A DNA stretch of 64,000 nt from assembly GCA_937920555.1 (NCBI GenBank), contig CAKZTM010000047.1:45487-109486 (forward strand). The letters run 5' to 3'. Numbering within the stretch: position 1 is the first letter of the stretch; every line of letters starts with the position of its first letter. Source of the stretch: an uncultured Paracoccaceae bacterium (GTDB lineage: Bacteria; Pseudomonadota; Alphaproteobacteria; Rhodobacterales; Rhodobacteraceae). Position numbers and translations under genes: made by a program. Shown piece by piece: positions 16,141-25,272 of this stretch. The notes under the pieces are model-generated. The model saw only the letters and a program-made list of their open reading frames with translations. It did no database searches and was not told the origin of the DNA.

Positions 16141-17591
16141 TTCTCAGATGCGGCCGCCTCGGCCTCGGCAGCGGCGGCTTCCTCTTCAGTTGCCTGTCTG
16201 CCATTGGCCCAGAAGCCGTCATATTCTTCGCCATTAGCGTATTTCATAAGCCCCGTGCCTTGGCGCTGACCTTTTCGGAATTCGCCTTCATACACATCGC
16301 CATTGGGATAGGTGGCGACGCCTTTTCCGTCGATCTCACCGGTGCTCCAAGAGCCATCATAGACAAAGCCGTCGGGCATGGTGATTGTACCATCGCCATC
16401 ACGTTGGCCATTCACAAATGTGCCTTCATAAATGGTGCCGTCGGCATATGTTGCGGTCCCTGTACCGTGGCGCAAACCATTTTCCCACGCGCCCGTGTAT
16501 TTATAACCGTCGCCATAAGTCATAGTGCCAACGCCGTGATTTTTGGCGTTTTTGAACTCGCCCTCGTAAACGAGACCATTGTCGTATCTGGCCAGACCGC
16601 TTCCTTCGATCACGCCGTTGCGCCAATCCCCTTCATAGGAGGAGCCGTCAGTGTAGGTGATTTTTCCGACCCCTTGGGCCACATCATTGAGAAATTCACC
16701 CTCATAAACAGAGCCGTCTGCATAGGTCACTTTACCTGTGCCCTGAATGCGGCCTTCGACCCATTCGCCTTCGTATTTATAGCCGTCCGCACCGGTGAAC
16801 GTGCCTGTGCCGTGGCGCTGGTCGTCTTTGAATTCGCCCACATAGATATCGCCATTGGCGTAAGTTGCGGTACCCGAACCTTCACGGCGGCCATTGACCA
16901 ATGTGCCCTCATAGCGATCGCCATTGCCATGGGTCAGCACGCCTGTGCCGTTGATCTGTCCCCCCGCCCAAGCGCCGGTATAGATCAGCCCGTCGGGCAT
17001 AGTCAGTGTTCCTTGGCCTTCGCGCACGCCCGACTTGATGGCACCTTCGTAGACGGCACCGTCGGCATAAGTGATCTTACCTTTGCCCTCTTTGGTACCT
17101 GCGACCCAATCGCCCTCATAGCGGTAGCCGGTCGATGAGGTCATAACCCCAAAGCCGTCATGGACCGCGTCTTTGAACGCGCCTTCATAGGTTACGCCAT
17201 TGGCATAGACCGCCACGCCTGTGCCCGCGATTTTGCCGTCCAGCCAGTCACCCTCATAGGTGCCGCCATCGGAGAATGTGATTTTGCCTTTGCCCTCGGG
17301 GCGACCATTGGCAAATGTCCCCTCATAGACCGAACCGTTGGGGAATTTCGCAACGCCAGTGCCTTCAATGCGCCCATCCACCCATTCGCCAACATATTCG
17401 TAGCCATTGGGCAGAGTGTATTTGCCTTGTCCGTGCTGTTTGCCGTCCTTGAATTCACCTTCGTAAATTCCGCCGGTGTCATATTGCTTTGTTTCAACTG
17501 TGGTTTCCGATTGCGCGAAGGCCGGTCCCGCGAGTCCAAGGGCTACAACTGTCGCGAATGCTATGCGTGTGTGTGAAGATATGCTTGTCAC
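16137..17591 (-). CDS. exported MORN-repeat protein (18 repeats)
   Basis: From a GTG start at 17591 the protein has a Sec-type signal peptide (about residues 1-27, ending AGPAFAQ). It then has 18 full and one partial MORN repeats of exactly 23 residues, following the pattern YEGEWxxGxxxGxGxxxYxxG, up to about residue 465, and a Glu/Ala-rich tail. The strict 69-bp period is visible in the DNA. MORN repeats form extended beta-strips and bind lipids or proteins; the role of this secreted or periplasmic protein is unknown. Repeat 5 (VMTSSTG) is the most divergent. The gene is convergent with the photolyase and shares stop-codon bases with it. Confidence 0.9.
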   Translation of the reverse strand: MTSISSHTRIAFATVVALGLAGPAFAQSETTVETKQYDTGGIYEGEFKDGKQHGQGKYTLPNGYEYVGEWVDGRIEGTGVAKFPNGSVYEGTFANGRPEGKGKITFSDGGTYEGDWLDGKIAGTGVAVYANGVTYEGAFKDAVHDGFGVMTSSTGYRYEGDWVAGTKEGKGKITYADGAVYEGAIKSGVREGQGTLTMPDGLIYTGAWAGGQINGTGVLTHGNGDRYEGTLVNGRREGSGTATYANGDIYVGEFKDDQRHGTGTFTGADGYKYEGEWVEGRIQGTGKVTYADGSVYEGEFLNDVAQGVGKITYTDGSSYEGDWRNGVIEGSGLARYDNGLVYEGEFKNAKNHGVGTMTYGDGYKYTGAWENGLRHGTGTATYADGTIYEGTFVNGQRDGDGTITMPDGFVYDGSWSTGEIDGKGVATYPNGDVYEGEFRKGQRQGTGLMKYANGEEYDGFWANGRQATEEEAAAAEAEAAASEN

Positions 17592-17792
17592 GTTGCCCAC
17601 CCTGCGTGCCCTTTGGGGCGTACAGGTCCCTCTGCGCTGTTTCTCGTTGCAGCGAATGTAGTGAGTTGCGCGGCTATGCTCAACGCTTTTTTCCACCCCA
17701 GATTTGTGGTTTAGATTTGGTGATCTTACTTGTGGGCATGATGCTTCTCCCGTAACCCTTCGGGAGTGTCTTTAGGCTTCGGAGTTACGGGT

Positions 17793-19451
17793 ATGGATGA
17801 CCGTTTCAAAATCACGTTGGCGCAGCTTAACCCAACGGTTGGGGATCTTGCTGGCAATGCCGCAAAAGCGGCCGGCGCATGGGGCGAAGGCCGGACGGCG
17901 GGTGCGGATTTTGTCGCACTGCCGGAGATGTTTATATCGGGCTATCAGGCTCAAGATCTGGTTATGAAACCGGCTTTTGTGGCGGATGTGCAGGCTCATA
18001 TCGCCGAGCTTGCGCGCAGCTGTGCCGATGGCCCTGCACTTGGTGTTGGTGGTCCGGTTTTTGACGGTGGTCTACTTTATAACGGCTATTTTGTTCTCAA
18101 AGACGGGAAGATCGCGGCGCGTCTTCTCAAGCATGAACTGCCAAACACGCATGTTTTTGATGAGCACCGCATGTTTGAGCAGGGGCCGATCAGCGGTCCT
18201 GTCAAAATCGGTCCGGTGCGGGTCGGCATCCCCATTTGTGAGGACGCCTGGCATGAAGATGTCTGCGAGGCTTTGGCGGAATCCGGTGCTGAATTATTTT
18301 TTGTCCCCAACGGCTCGCCCTATTATCGCGGCAAGTTTGATCGACGGATGAATACGATGGTGTCGCGGGTGGTCGAGAACGGCTTGCCTTTGGCCTATCT
18401 GAACTTTGTTGGCGGGCAGGATGATCAGATTTTTGATGGTGGTTCATTCGTTCTTGATGCCAAAGGGGCGATGGTCACGCAGATGCCAATGTTTGACGAG
18501 GCGATTTCTCATGTTGAATTTGTGCGCGGCGCGGATGGTTGGGTGCCGCAAAAAGGCCCGCTGGTGGTTCAGCCCGATGAATGGGAGCAGGATTACCGCG
18601 TGATGCTGCAAGGTCTGCGCGATTACATGGGCAAGACCGGTTTCAAAAAAGTACTGCTGGGACTTTCAGGCGGTATCGATAGCGCCATTGTTGCAACCAT
18701 AGCGGCGGACGCTCTGGGGGCAGAGAATGTCCGTTGTGTGATGTTGCCGTCGGAATATACGTCCGAAACCTCGCTGGATGATGCCCGCGAGGTGGCGGAA
18801 AATTTGGGTGTGCGGCTTGATACGATCTCGATCGCGTCTGGCCGTGCAGCGATCACAGAGACGTTGCAGCCGTTTTTCGATGGTAAGGCGGCTGATGTGA
18901 CAGAGGAGAATATCCAGTCACGTCTTCGCGGGCTTATGTTGATGGCGCTGTCCAATAAGCATGGTGAGATGTTGCTGACCACCGGCAACAAGTCTGAGGT
19001 CGCGGTTGGCTATGCGACGATTTATGGAGATATGTCAGGGGGTTACAACCCGATCAAAGATCTCTACAAGATGCGGGTTTTTGAAAGCTGCCGCTGGCGC
19101 AATGCCAATCATCGCGATTGGATGATGGGCCCTAAGGGTGAGGTGATCCCACCGCGTGTGATTGACAAGCCGCCCACGGCCGAATTGCGTCACGATCAAA
19201 AGGACGAAGACAGCTTACCGCCCTACGAGATACTTGACGGTATTTTGGACATGCTGGTGGAGCGGGATCAGTCCGTGGCGGAGTGCGTCGAGGCTGGGTA
19301 TGACAAAGAGACAGTCAAACGGGTCGAGCATCTTCTCTATATCTCGGAGTATAAGCGGTTTCAGTCCGCGCCGGGGCCACGGCTGTCTCACAAAGCGTTT
19401 TGGCTGGACCGGCGCTATCCGATTGTGAACCGATGGCGCGACAATTCGTGA
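17793..19451 (+). CDS. nadE: glutamine-dependent NAD+ synthetase
   Basis: This 552-residue two-domain enzyme starts at the ATG at 17793 with GGAG eight bases upstream. The N-terminal nitrilase-type amidase (about 1-260) has LPEMF (Glu), the Lys in LLKHELPN and the nucleophile Cys in ICEDAWHE. The C-terminal synthetase has the P-loop LLGLSGGIDSAIVAT and the segment TTGNKSE. It converts deamido-NAD+ to NAD+ with glutamine as ammonia source, the last step of NAD synthesis; nadD lies 12 kb away. Confidence 0.97.
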   Translation: MDDRFKITLAQLNPTVGDLAGNAAKAAGAWGEGRTAGADFVALPEMFISGYQAQDLVMKPAFVADVQAHIAELARSCADGPALGVGGPVFDGGLLYNGYFVLKDGKIAARLLKHELPNTHVFDEHRMFEQGPISGPVKIGPVRVGIPICEDAWHEDVCEALAESGAELFFVPNGSPYYRGKFDRRMNTMVSRVVENGLPLAYLNFVGGQDDQIFDGGSFVLDAKGAMVTQMPMFDEAISHVEFVRGADGWVPQKGPLVVQPDEWEQDYRVMLQGLRDYMGKTGFKKVLLGLSGGIDSAIVATIAADALGAENVRCVMLPSEYTSETSLDDAREVAENLGVRLDTISIASGRAAITETLQPFFDGKAADVTEENIQSRLRGLMLMALSNKHGEMLLTTGNKSEVAVGYATIYGDMSGGYNPIKDLYKMRVFESCRWRNANHRDWMMGPKGEVIPPRVIDKPPTAELRHDQKDEDSLPPYEILDGILDMLVERDQSVAECVEAGYDKETVKRVEHLLYISEYKRFQSAPGPRLSHKAFWLDRRYPIVNRWRDNS

Positions 19452-19595
19452 CGGGAAGACCTTGGGCGTAAGGTAGACATTGGTCCGCCGCTTTTTGGTG
19501 AAAAAAGTTGATGTGTCCCCGTTATTCACACCATTCACATGTCCCGTTGCGCTCAAGATAGTGTATAGAGGTCTCAAGAATAAAAAGGGCGAGAC

Positions 19596-21080
19596 ATGGC
19601 AGACGGGGCGGGACTGGAACCGGGCGTAGAGGCTCAGGCGCAGCCACATAATATTGAGGCAGAACAGGCGCTTCTCGGCGCTCTTTTAGTTAACAATGAT
19701 GTCTATGACCGGGTGTCGGGCATTGTGAACGAATCGCATTTCTTCGATCCCGTGCATGGCCGCATCTTTGAGGTTGCGGCCCGTCGCATCCAAAAGAACG
19801 CCTTGGCCTCACCGGTCACGCTCAAAGCCTTTTTGGAAGATGAGCCCGGTTTGGCAGAGCTGGGCGGCCCGGCATATCTTGCACGTTTGGCGGGCTCGGC
19901 CACGTCTTTGATTGCCTCGCGTGATTATGCGCAGATGATTTACGATCTTTCGATCCGCCGCGATCTCATTCGTATCGGAGAGGATATCGCGTTTAATGCC
20001 TCGCATGTGGATGTGGAAAGTGATCCCGCCGAGTTGATCGTGGATGCCGAGCAGAACCTTTACTCGCTGGGTGAGAAGGGCCGAGTTGATAAGGGATTTC
20101 AGTCCTTCCTGTCTGCGGTCACCGATGCGGTGAACATGGCCAATGCCGCTTACAAGCGTGATGGCGGGCTTGCGGGCGTATCAACCGGTCTGAAGGATAT
20201 GGACGGGAAGTTGGGCGGATTGCATCCGTCAGATTTGCTGATTTTGGCGGGTCGTCCGTCCATGGGTAAAACGTCGCTTGCGACCAATATCGCGTTCAAT
20301 ATTGCCAAAAAATACAAAAAGGGTATCCGGCCTGATGGGACCGAGGGGGCCGTTGATGGCGGGGTTATCGGGTTTTTCTCGCTTGAGATGTCCTCGGAGC
20401 AGTTGGCCGCACGTATTTTGTCGGAAGCCGCCCGCGTACCCTCAGAGCAAATTCGGCGCGGGGATATGACAGAGGAAGAATTCCGGCGTTTTGTTGAGGC
20501 CGCCAAGGATTTGGAAGCCTGTCCCTTATATATTGATGACACGCCCGCTTTGCCGATTTCCACTTTGGCGGCCCGGTCGCGGCGTCTAAAGCGGACCCAT
20601 GGGCTGGACGTTATCTTTGTCGATTACCTTCAGTTGCTTCGTCCCGCGTCATCGCGATCAGATGGGCGCGTTCAGGAAATCTCGGAGATTACTCAAGGGT
20701 TGAAGGCGATTGCCAAGGAATTGGCTATACCAGTGGTGGCTCTGTCGCAGCTGTCACGACAGGTGGAAAGTCGGGAAGACAAGCGGCCTCAACTGTCCGA
20801 TCTTCGCGAATCCGGTTCCATCGAGCAAGACGCGGATGTGGTGATGTTTGTGTTCCGGGAGGAATATTATAAAGAGCGCGAAAAACCCGGCGAGCACGAC
20901 ACGGAAGCCATGATGAAGTGGCAAGATGAGATGCAGCATCTTGAGGGCAAAGCCGAAGTGGTGATTGGCAAACAGCGCCACGGGCCGATTGGTACGGTTG
21001 ATCTGGCCTTTGAAGGACGGTTCACCAAGTTTTCGGACCTTGTTAAGCCTTGGCAACAAGGGGCTGAGGATTTCAATTAA
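19596..21080 (+). CDS. dnaB: replicative DNA helicase DnaB
   Basis: This 494-residue hexameric helicase has an N-terminal DnaG-interaction domain (with NIEAEQALLGALLVNNDVYD) and a RecA-like C-terminal domain. The Walker A site is GRPSMGKTSLAT, followed by the segment GFFSLEMSSEQLA, Walker B VDYLQL and LSQLSRQVE. An AAGGG ribosome binding site lies before the ATG. It unwinds DNA at the replication fork. No intein is present. Confidence 0.98.
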   Translation: MADGAGLEPGVEAQAQPHNIEAEQALLGALLVNNDVYDRVSGIVNESHFFDPVHGRIFEVAARRIQKNALASPVTLKAFLEDEPGLAELGGPAYLARLAGSATSLIASRDYAQMIYDLSIRRDLIRIGEDIAFNASHVDVESDPAELIVDAEQNLYSLGEKGRVDKGFQSFLSAVTDAVNMANAAYKRDGGLAGVSTGLKDMDGKLGGLHPSDLLILAGRPSMGKTSLATNIAFNIAKKYKKGIRPDGTEGAVDGGVIGFFSLEMSSEQLAARILSEAARVPSEQIRRGDMTEEEFRRFVEAAKDLEACPLYIDDTPALPISTLAARSRRLKRTHGLDVIFVDYLQLLRPASSRSDGRVQEISEITQGLKAIAKELAIPVVALSQLSRQVESREDKRPQLSDLRESGSIEQDADVVMFVFREEYYKEREKPGEHDTEAMMKWQDEMQHLEGKAEVVIGKQRHGPIGTVDLAFEGRFTKFSDLVKPWQQGAEDFN

Positions 21081-21110
21081 GGATTTGAGGCGCGGTTCCG
21101 GCAGAGTGTT

Positions 21111-21584
21111 TTAAGCGGAATTACGTCTTTGGTTCGCCCATAACCCCAGACCGGCTAAAGCGCTCAGCAAAAGAAGAGGCCAAGGCACCATAGCGGAGCC
21201 TTTGGGCTCTGCGACCGTCGCTGCTTTGCGCGAGACAAAGCTTGCGGTTGTATCTTGCGGGCTGCCAGAGCTCGGTTCGGCTTCTCTGGATGCTAAGAAC
21301 TCGACCGTTCCCAATACGGCATCTTGGTTGAATGCAATCTGCTCAGGACGTGGGCCGTTCGGAAAGTGCCTTGATCTGCCTTCGACTGAAAGCCAAATCG
21401 TGCCGCTGCGGTCCCCAACAAGTCTAAATGCAGCGCCAGTTTTAAGGGGCGTTTCGCGTTGGTCCGAAGCCACATGCTCTTCTGGCCAAATGGTCTTTGC
21501 GGTCCCTGCGTGGCCTATGAAAATGAGCGCCAATGCGATCGCGCACAGTACAAGATTACTGATATTCAACTGATTTTTTGACAT
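21111..21584 (-). CDS. hypothetical exported protein with C-terminal membrane anchor
   Basis: This 157-residue protein of unknown function has a signal peptide (about 8-29) and a soluble region of about 100 residues with RLVGDRSGTIWLSVEGRSR. A C-terminal hydrophobic helix is followed by NQRRNSA. The arrangement N-signal, soluble part, C-terminal PWPLLLLSALAGLG helix and basic tail is like C-terminal sorting or anchoring signals of exported proteins. It faces dnaB convergently, 30 bp apart, and diverges from the DUF4344 gene. Start: ATG at 21584; a GTG lies directly before it. Confidence 0.6.
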   Translation of the reverse strand: MSKNQLNISNLVLCAIALALIFIGHAGTAKTIWPEEHVASDQRETPLKTGAAFRLVGDRSGTIWLSVEGRSRHFPNGPRPEQIAFNQDAVLGTVEFLASREAEPSSGSPQDTTASFVSRKAATVAEPKGSAMVPWPLLLLSALAGLGLWANQRRNSA

Positions 21585-21691
21585 CACAAGCCCCCCGACT
21601 TACCTAACGTTAACACTAAACAACATTGCTTGCAATTGGGCGCAGTGACGAAGATCACAAGTACAACGTATTTTGGAAATGGGAGGTGATC

Positions 21692-22462
21692 ATGAGAAGG
21701 GTAAAAGGATCGAGCGTTGGCGCCGCGGCATGGATTTTTCTGTCTGCTCCTGTTTCAGCCCAAGACCTGACGCCTTTCGTGGAAGCTAATGCCATCCACA
21801 CCTTGTTTCATGAGATCGGTCATGCGGTCATCGATCAATTCCAGCTGCCGGTCATTGGTCAGGAGGAGGACGCCGCCGACAGTTTTGCGACTTTGGAAAT
21901 CATCAACGCCTTTGAAGATGATGCCAAGCCCATACTGATTGATGTAGCATCTGCTTGGTTGCATCTTGACGCGAAAACCGACCGTGAGGATCTGGATTTT
22001 TTCGATGAGCATGATTTGGATGCGCAGCGGGCCTACCGGACCATTTGCCATCTTTACGGTATTGATCCTGATGCCAATGCTGATGCGGCCGAATGGGCGG
22101 ATTTGCCTGATGAGACGCTTGATACATGCACGGATACAGCCCCGCTTGCTCAGGACAGTTGGGAGATGCTTTTGCAAAGCGGTGTGTTGTTGGGTAACGA
22201 TGAGCCGCAAACGCCCATTGATGTATCTTATGAGGAAACGTCTCTGACCCAGTGGCGCAGTCAGCTGATGGACAGCGGTTTGATGGATGATCTGGCGATC
22301 TACGCGCAGACCAGTTTTGCATGGCCAAATCCGGTGCGTTTTGTGGCCTCAGAATGCGGCGAGGCCAATGCGTTTTATGATCCGCAAACCGTCACGGTGA
22401 CCTTGTGCTACGAGATATTGGACGACTGGGCGATTGCAGAAGTTGAAATACTGTCACAGTAG
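21692..22462 (+). CDS. DUF4344 domain-containing metallopeptidase, exported
   Basis: The 256-residue protein starts at the ATG behind a perfect GGGAGGTGATC ribosome binding site. It has a signal peptide (about 1-24, ending VSAQD), then a zinc-protease motif HEIGH near residue 43, with an E-E-D-A-ADSFAT continuation that would supply the third ligand. A C-terminal FYDPQTVTVTLCYE block is typical of the DUF4344 family. The acidic composition and the signal point to a periplasmic or secreted protease. The substrate is unknown. Confidence 0.82.
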   Translation: MRRVKGSSVGAAAWIFLSAPVSAQDLTPFVEANAIHTLFHEIGHAVIDQFQLPVIGQEEDAADSFATLEIINAFEDDAKPILIDVASAWLHLDAKTDREDLDFFDEHDLDAQRAYRTICHLYGIDPDANADAAEWADLPDETLDTCTDTAPLAQDSWEMLLQSGVLLGNDEPQTPIDVSYEETSLTQWRSQLMDSGLMDDLAIYAQTSFAWPNPVRFVASECGEANAFYDPQTVTVTLCYEILDDWAIAEVEILSQ

Positions 22463-22544
22463 GTTTGAGCATGGCCCCGCGTTGTCATTCTGACGGCGTA
22501 CTTCTATACGGGGCAAGCCCAGTGTAATCCAAAGGCCGAGTTTC

Positions 22545-23864
22545 ATGACCACAACCCGATTTGCACCATCACCAACCGGATATCTCCATATTGGAAATCT
22601 TCGTGCGGCCTTGTTCAACTACGCTATTGCCCGCAAAGCAGGCGGTGAGTTTATCTTGCGTCTGGACGACACTGATCCAGAGCGCTCGACGCAGGAATTT
22701 GCCGATGCCATCCGGGCTGATTTGGAGTGGTTGGGGCTGACTTGGGACAAGATCGAGACGCAATCGGCGCGGCTTGATCGCTATGTGGCCGGGGCGGAGC
22801 GTCTCAAGGAGATGGGACGGCTCTATGAGTGTTTCGAGACCCGCGTGGAACTTGACCTCAAGCGCAAAAAGCAGCTCAACATGGGCAAACCGCCGGTCTA
22901 TGATCGCGCGGCTTTGGCGCTGTCCGAGGACCAAAAGGCGGCATTGCGTGCCCAGCGGGCGGGCCATTGGCGGTTCAAACTCGATCATGAGCGGATCGAG
23001 TGGACCGACGGAATTTTGGGTGATCTTTCAATTGATGCAGCATCCCTGTCGGATCCTGTCTTGGTTCGGGAGGACGGTCAGTTCCTATACACGATGGCGT
23101 CTGTGGTAGATGACACAGAAATGGGGATCACGGATGTGGTGCGCGGCTCCGATCATGTGACCAACACCGCGACCCAAATTCAGATCATCAAGGCACTTGG
23201 CGGGGATATGCCACGTTTTGCCCATCATTCGCTGCTGACCGGACCGCAGGGGGAGGGGCTGTCGAAGCGGTTGGGGACACTCAGCTTGCGTGACCTCCGA
23301 GCGTCGGGGATTGAACCGATGGCGGTGCTGTCGCAAATGGCGCGGTTGGGGTCGAGCGAGCCGATTGAGGTTCGTGCGTCGGCCGCGGAAATTGTGGAGC
23401 ATTTTGATCTGTCATCCTTTGGCGCACCTCCGACCAAGTTTGATGTAGAGGATTTGACCCCGCTCTCGGCCAAAGTATTGGCAAGCCTGTCTGCTGAGGA
23501 TGTCGCGGCGGATTTGCAGGATTTGGACATTCCCGAGCCGCTTCGCGCGGATTTCTGGGAGATGGTGCGCGACAATATTTCGGCCCGTTCCCAAATGGCT
23601 GAGTGGTGGGACGTATGCCGCAAGGGGGCAATTGCGATTGTAGCTGACGAGGATGCAGAGTTCATTCGCACCGCATTTGATGATTTGCCGCCCCGTCCGT
23701 GGACCAAAGAAACTTGGGGCAACTGGACTGCGACATTGAAGGCGCAAACGGGCCGCAAAGGAAAATCGCTGTTTATGCCCCTGCGCTTGGCCATTACGGG
23801 ACGCAACTCGGGCCCGGATATGGCCTCGCTGATGGCATTACTCCAGAGTGATCCCAAAATTTAA
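22545..23864 (+). CDS. gltX: glutamate--tRNA ligase
   Basis: This 439-residue class I aminoacyl-tRNA synthetase carries the HIGH-type motif HIGN in RFAPSPTGYLHIGNLRAALF, the discriminating segment LRLDDTDPERS, and a KMSKS-type motif LSKRL in QGEGLSKRLGTL. It is at the short end for GluRS and its C-terminal anticodon domain is compact. Alphaproteobacteria often carry two gltX genes; which charging specificity this copy has (tRNA-Glu or also tRNA-Gln) cannot be decided here. Confidence 0.93.
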   Translation: MTTTRFAPSPTGYLHIGNLRAALFNYAIARKAGGEFILRLDDTDPERSTQEFADAIRADLEWLGLTWDKIETQSARLDRYVAGAERLKEMGRLYECFETRVELDLKRKKQLNMGKPPVYDRAALALSEDQKAALRAQRAGHWRFKLDHERIEWTDGILGDLSIDAASLSDPVLVREDGQFLYTMASVVDDTEMGITDVVRGSDHVTNTATQIQIIKALGGDMPRFAHHSLLTGPQGEGLSKRLGTLSLRDLRASGIEPMAVLSQMARLGSSEPIEVRASAAEIVEHFDLSSFGAPPTKFDVEDLTPLSAKVLASLSAEDVAADLQDLDIPEPLRADFWEMVRDNISARSQMAEWWDVCRKGAIAIVADEDAEFIRTAFDDLPPRPWTKETWGNWTATLKAQTGRKGKSLFMPLRLAITGRNSGPDMASLMALLQSDPKI

Positions 23865-23968
23865 GTTAATCTTTATTTTACCTTGCCACAAAAAGAGTGA
23901 TTTTGGTCATATTCTTGACCGTTTCGCAGCTTAGAAATGTTTCTAAGGTCACGTGGGGAGTTTGAGTT

Positions 23969-24205
23969 ATGAGTTTTCAGCCTTTGGTTTTTCTTGGTAT
24001 TTCGTGTGTTGTAGCCTTCGTGCTGGCGTCATGGACAGTATCGGCGGGCGCCGGATTTTTTGCCGCATTCATGGTCTATTCCGTTGCTGGCTCAGGCACT
24101 TTGGTTCTGCTCTCTGCGTTTTCGTTTCTTACATTTTCCGAAGATGATGGGCACCTGATGGTGCAAGACGTGCCCTTGGGCAATGGCGGCTTTCAGCGCG
24201 TCTGA
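23969..24205 (+). CDS. small hypothetical membrane protein
   Basis: The 78-residue product has two hydrophobic helices (about 5-25 and 28-52) and a short acidic tail with SEDDGH. A GGGGAG ribosome binding site precedes the ATG by about 9 nt. It overlaps the 3' end of the convergent gamma-glutamylcyclotransferase gene by 13 bp. I do not recognise the family. Confidence 0.6.
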   Translation: MSFQPLVFLGISCVVAFVLASWTVSAGAGFFAAFMVYSVAGSGTLVLLSAFSFLTFSEDDGHLMVQDVPLGNGGFQRV

Positions 24206-24777
24206 TCCATCCACACAGCACCGAGCTTCTTCAGTTCTTGATCAAAAAAATCAGCATGATCCGCGGCCAACGGAGTGGTTCTAGGATAAATGGGATTTAT
24301 TCTGTCTTTCAAGATCGGCGTCTGCCAACCGACGGTGGTATCTAAGAAATGGGTGACCCCGCTCTCCGCAAATTCCAGCAAAAACCCCAATAGAACCGTA
24401 TCCAGATAGGATTGCAGGATCGGATACTCCGCGTCGCCAATTTGGTCATCGGCACTTATATAGGTGTGGATGGGGTCGGTTTTTGCCAATTGGCCGCCAA
24501 AAACGGGGGCTGGCAGAGTATGAAGATCATATCCCGCTTCTCTGGCGTCCAGTCCTGCAATTTGGTCCGGTCGCACTGTTGAGACGAGCCCCTTGATGCT
24601 GACACCCGGTGCGGGGGTGATGGTGAGCGAGGAGGCTCCTTGCCCTGATGAGCGTATCCGGTGGGACCAAGAGCGTTGCCAGTCTTTGATTTCGGCAGGT
24701 CTGGACGGGGCGAAGTCGTGGGTTTTTCTATTCACCAGCGAGCCGTATCCGAAGCACAATCGGTCGGGCGTTTTCAT
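24193..24777 (-). CDS. gamma-glutamylcyclotransferase family protein
   Basis: The 194-residue protein has the GGCT-fold entry motif CFGYGSLVN (residues 8-16) and the conserved segment GLVSTVRPDQIAGLDAREAGYDL. Family members act on gamma-glutamyl amines or peptides such as glutathione fragments. The substrate here is unknown. Its ATG overlaps the stop of the upstream CAP-domain gene (ATGA), making it the third gene of the M48-CAP-GGCT unit. Confidence 0.8.
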   Translation of the reverse strand: MKTPDRLCFGYGSLVNRKTHDFAPSRPAEIKDWQRSWSHRIRSSGQGASSLTITPAPGVSIKGLVSTVRPDQIAGLDAREAGYDLHTLPAPVFGGQLAKTDPIHTYISADDQIGDAEYPILQSYLDTVLLGFLLEFAESGVTHFLDTTVGWQTPILKDRINPIYPRTTPLAADHADFFDQELKKLGAVWMDQTR

Positions 24778-25271
24778 GATTGTTCTGCTCCAAAAATTTG
24801 AACGGCATATGTACGCCCCTGCGCAAGCGTTACGCCGACGCCAAGATGCTTGAACCGGCGGTTCAGAATATTGCGGCGGTGTCCGCGCGAGGCCATCCAG
24901 CGGCCAACCAGATCGCCCGCTATGTCTCGGTCGGAACGCCCTTTGGAGGTCCAACCGATATTTTCCCCCAATGTGGCAAACCTGTAATTTACAGCCGCGA
25001 CCCGGTTGCTCAGATTACCACCATCGGCCTTGTGGCTGAGATTTTGGGTCTTTGCCAGAACTTCGGAGAAGGTTGCCGCCGCTTGGTTCAGTCGCATCGA
25101 GGTGCGCAGCGGTTTCGTACCAGCTTGGACCCGGACCTGATTGGTTAGGCGGAAAATCAGGCCGGCGGCCTCGCCCGTTTTGGCGAAACTGCTCGAAGGT
25201 ATCAGCAATCCTGCGGCGCCGCAAAGTAGCGCGCGTCTGCTAAGGTGATGGAAAGAGGTGGATTGCGGCAT
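24774..25271 (-). CDS. CAP domain-containing exported protein (SCP/PR1 family)
   Basis: This 165-residue protein has a twin-arginine-like N-terminus (HLSRRALLCGAAGLLIP) and a CAP domain with RLTNQVRVQAGTKPL, the signature LGENIGW, and GHRRNILNRRFKHLGVGV. Bacterial CAP proteins are extracytoplasmic with poorly defined roles. The start ATG at 25271 lies one base after the M48 gene stop, so an upstream in-frame extension into that gene is rejected. Confidence 0.85.
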   Translation of the reverse strand: MPQSTSFHHLSRRALLCGAAGLLIPSSSFAKTGEAAGLIFRLTNQVRVQAGTKPLRTSMRLNQAAATFSEVLAKTQNLSHKADGGNLSNRVAAVNYRFATLGENIGWTSKGRSDRDIAGDLVGRWMASRGHRRNILNRRFKHLGVGVTLAQGRTYAVQIFGAEQS

Positions 25272-25272
25272 T

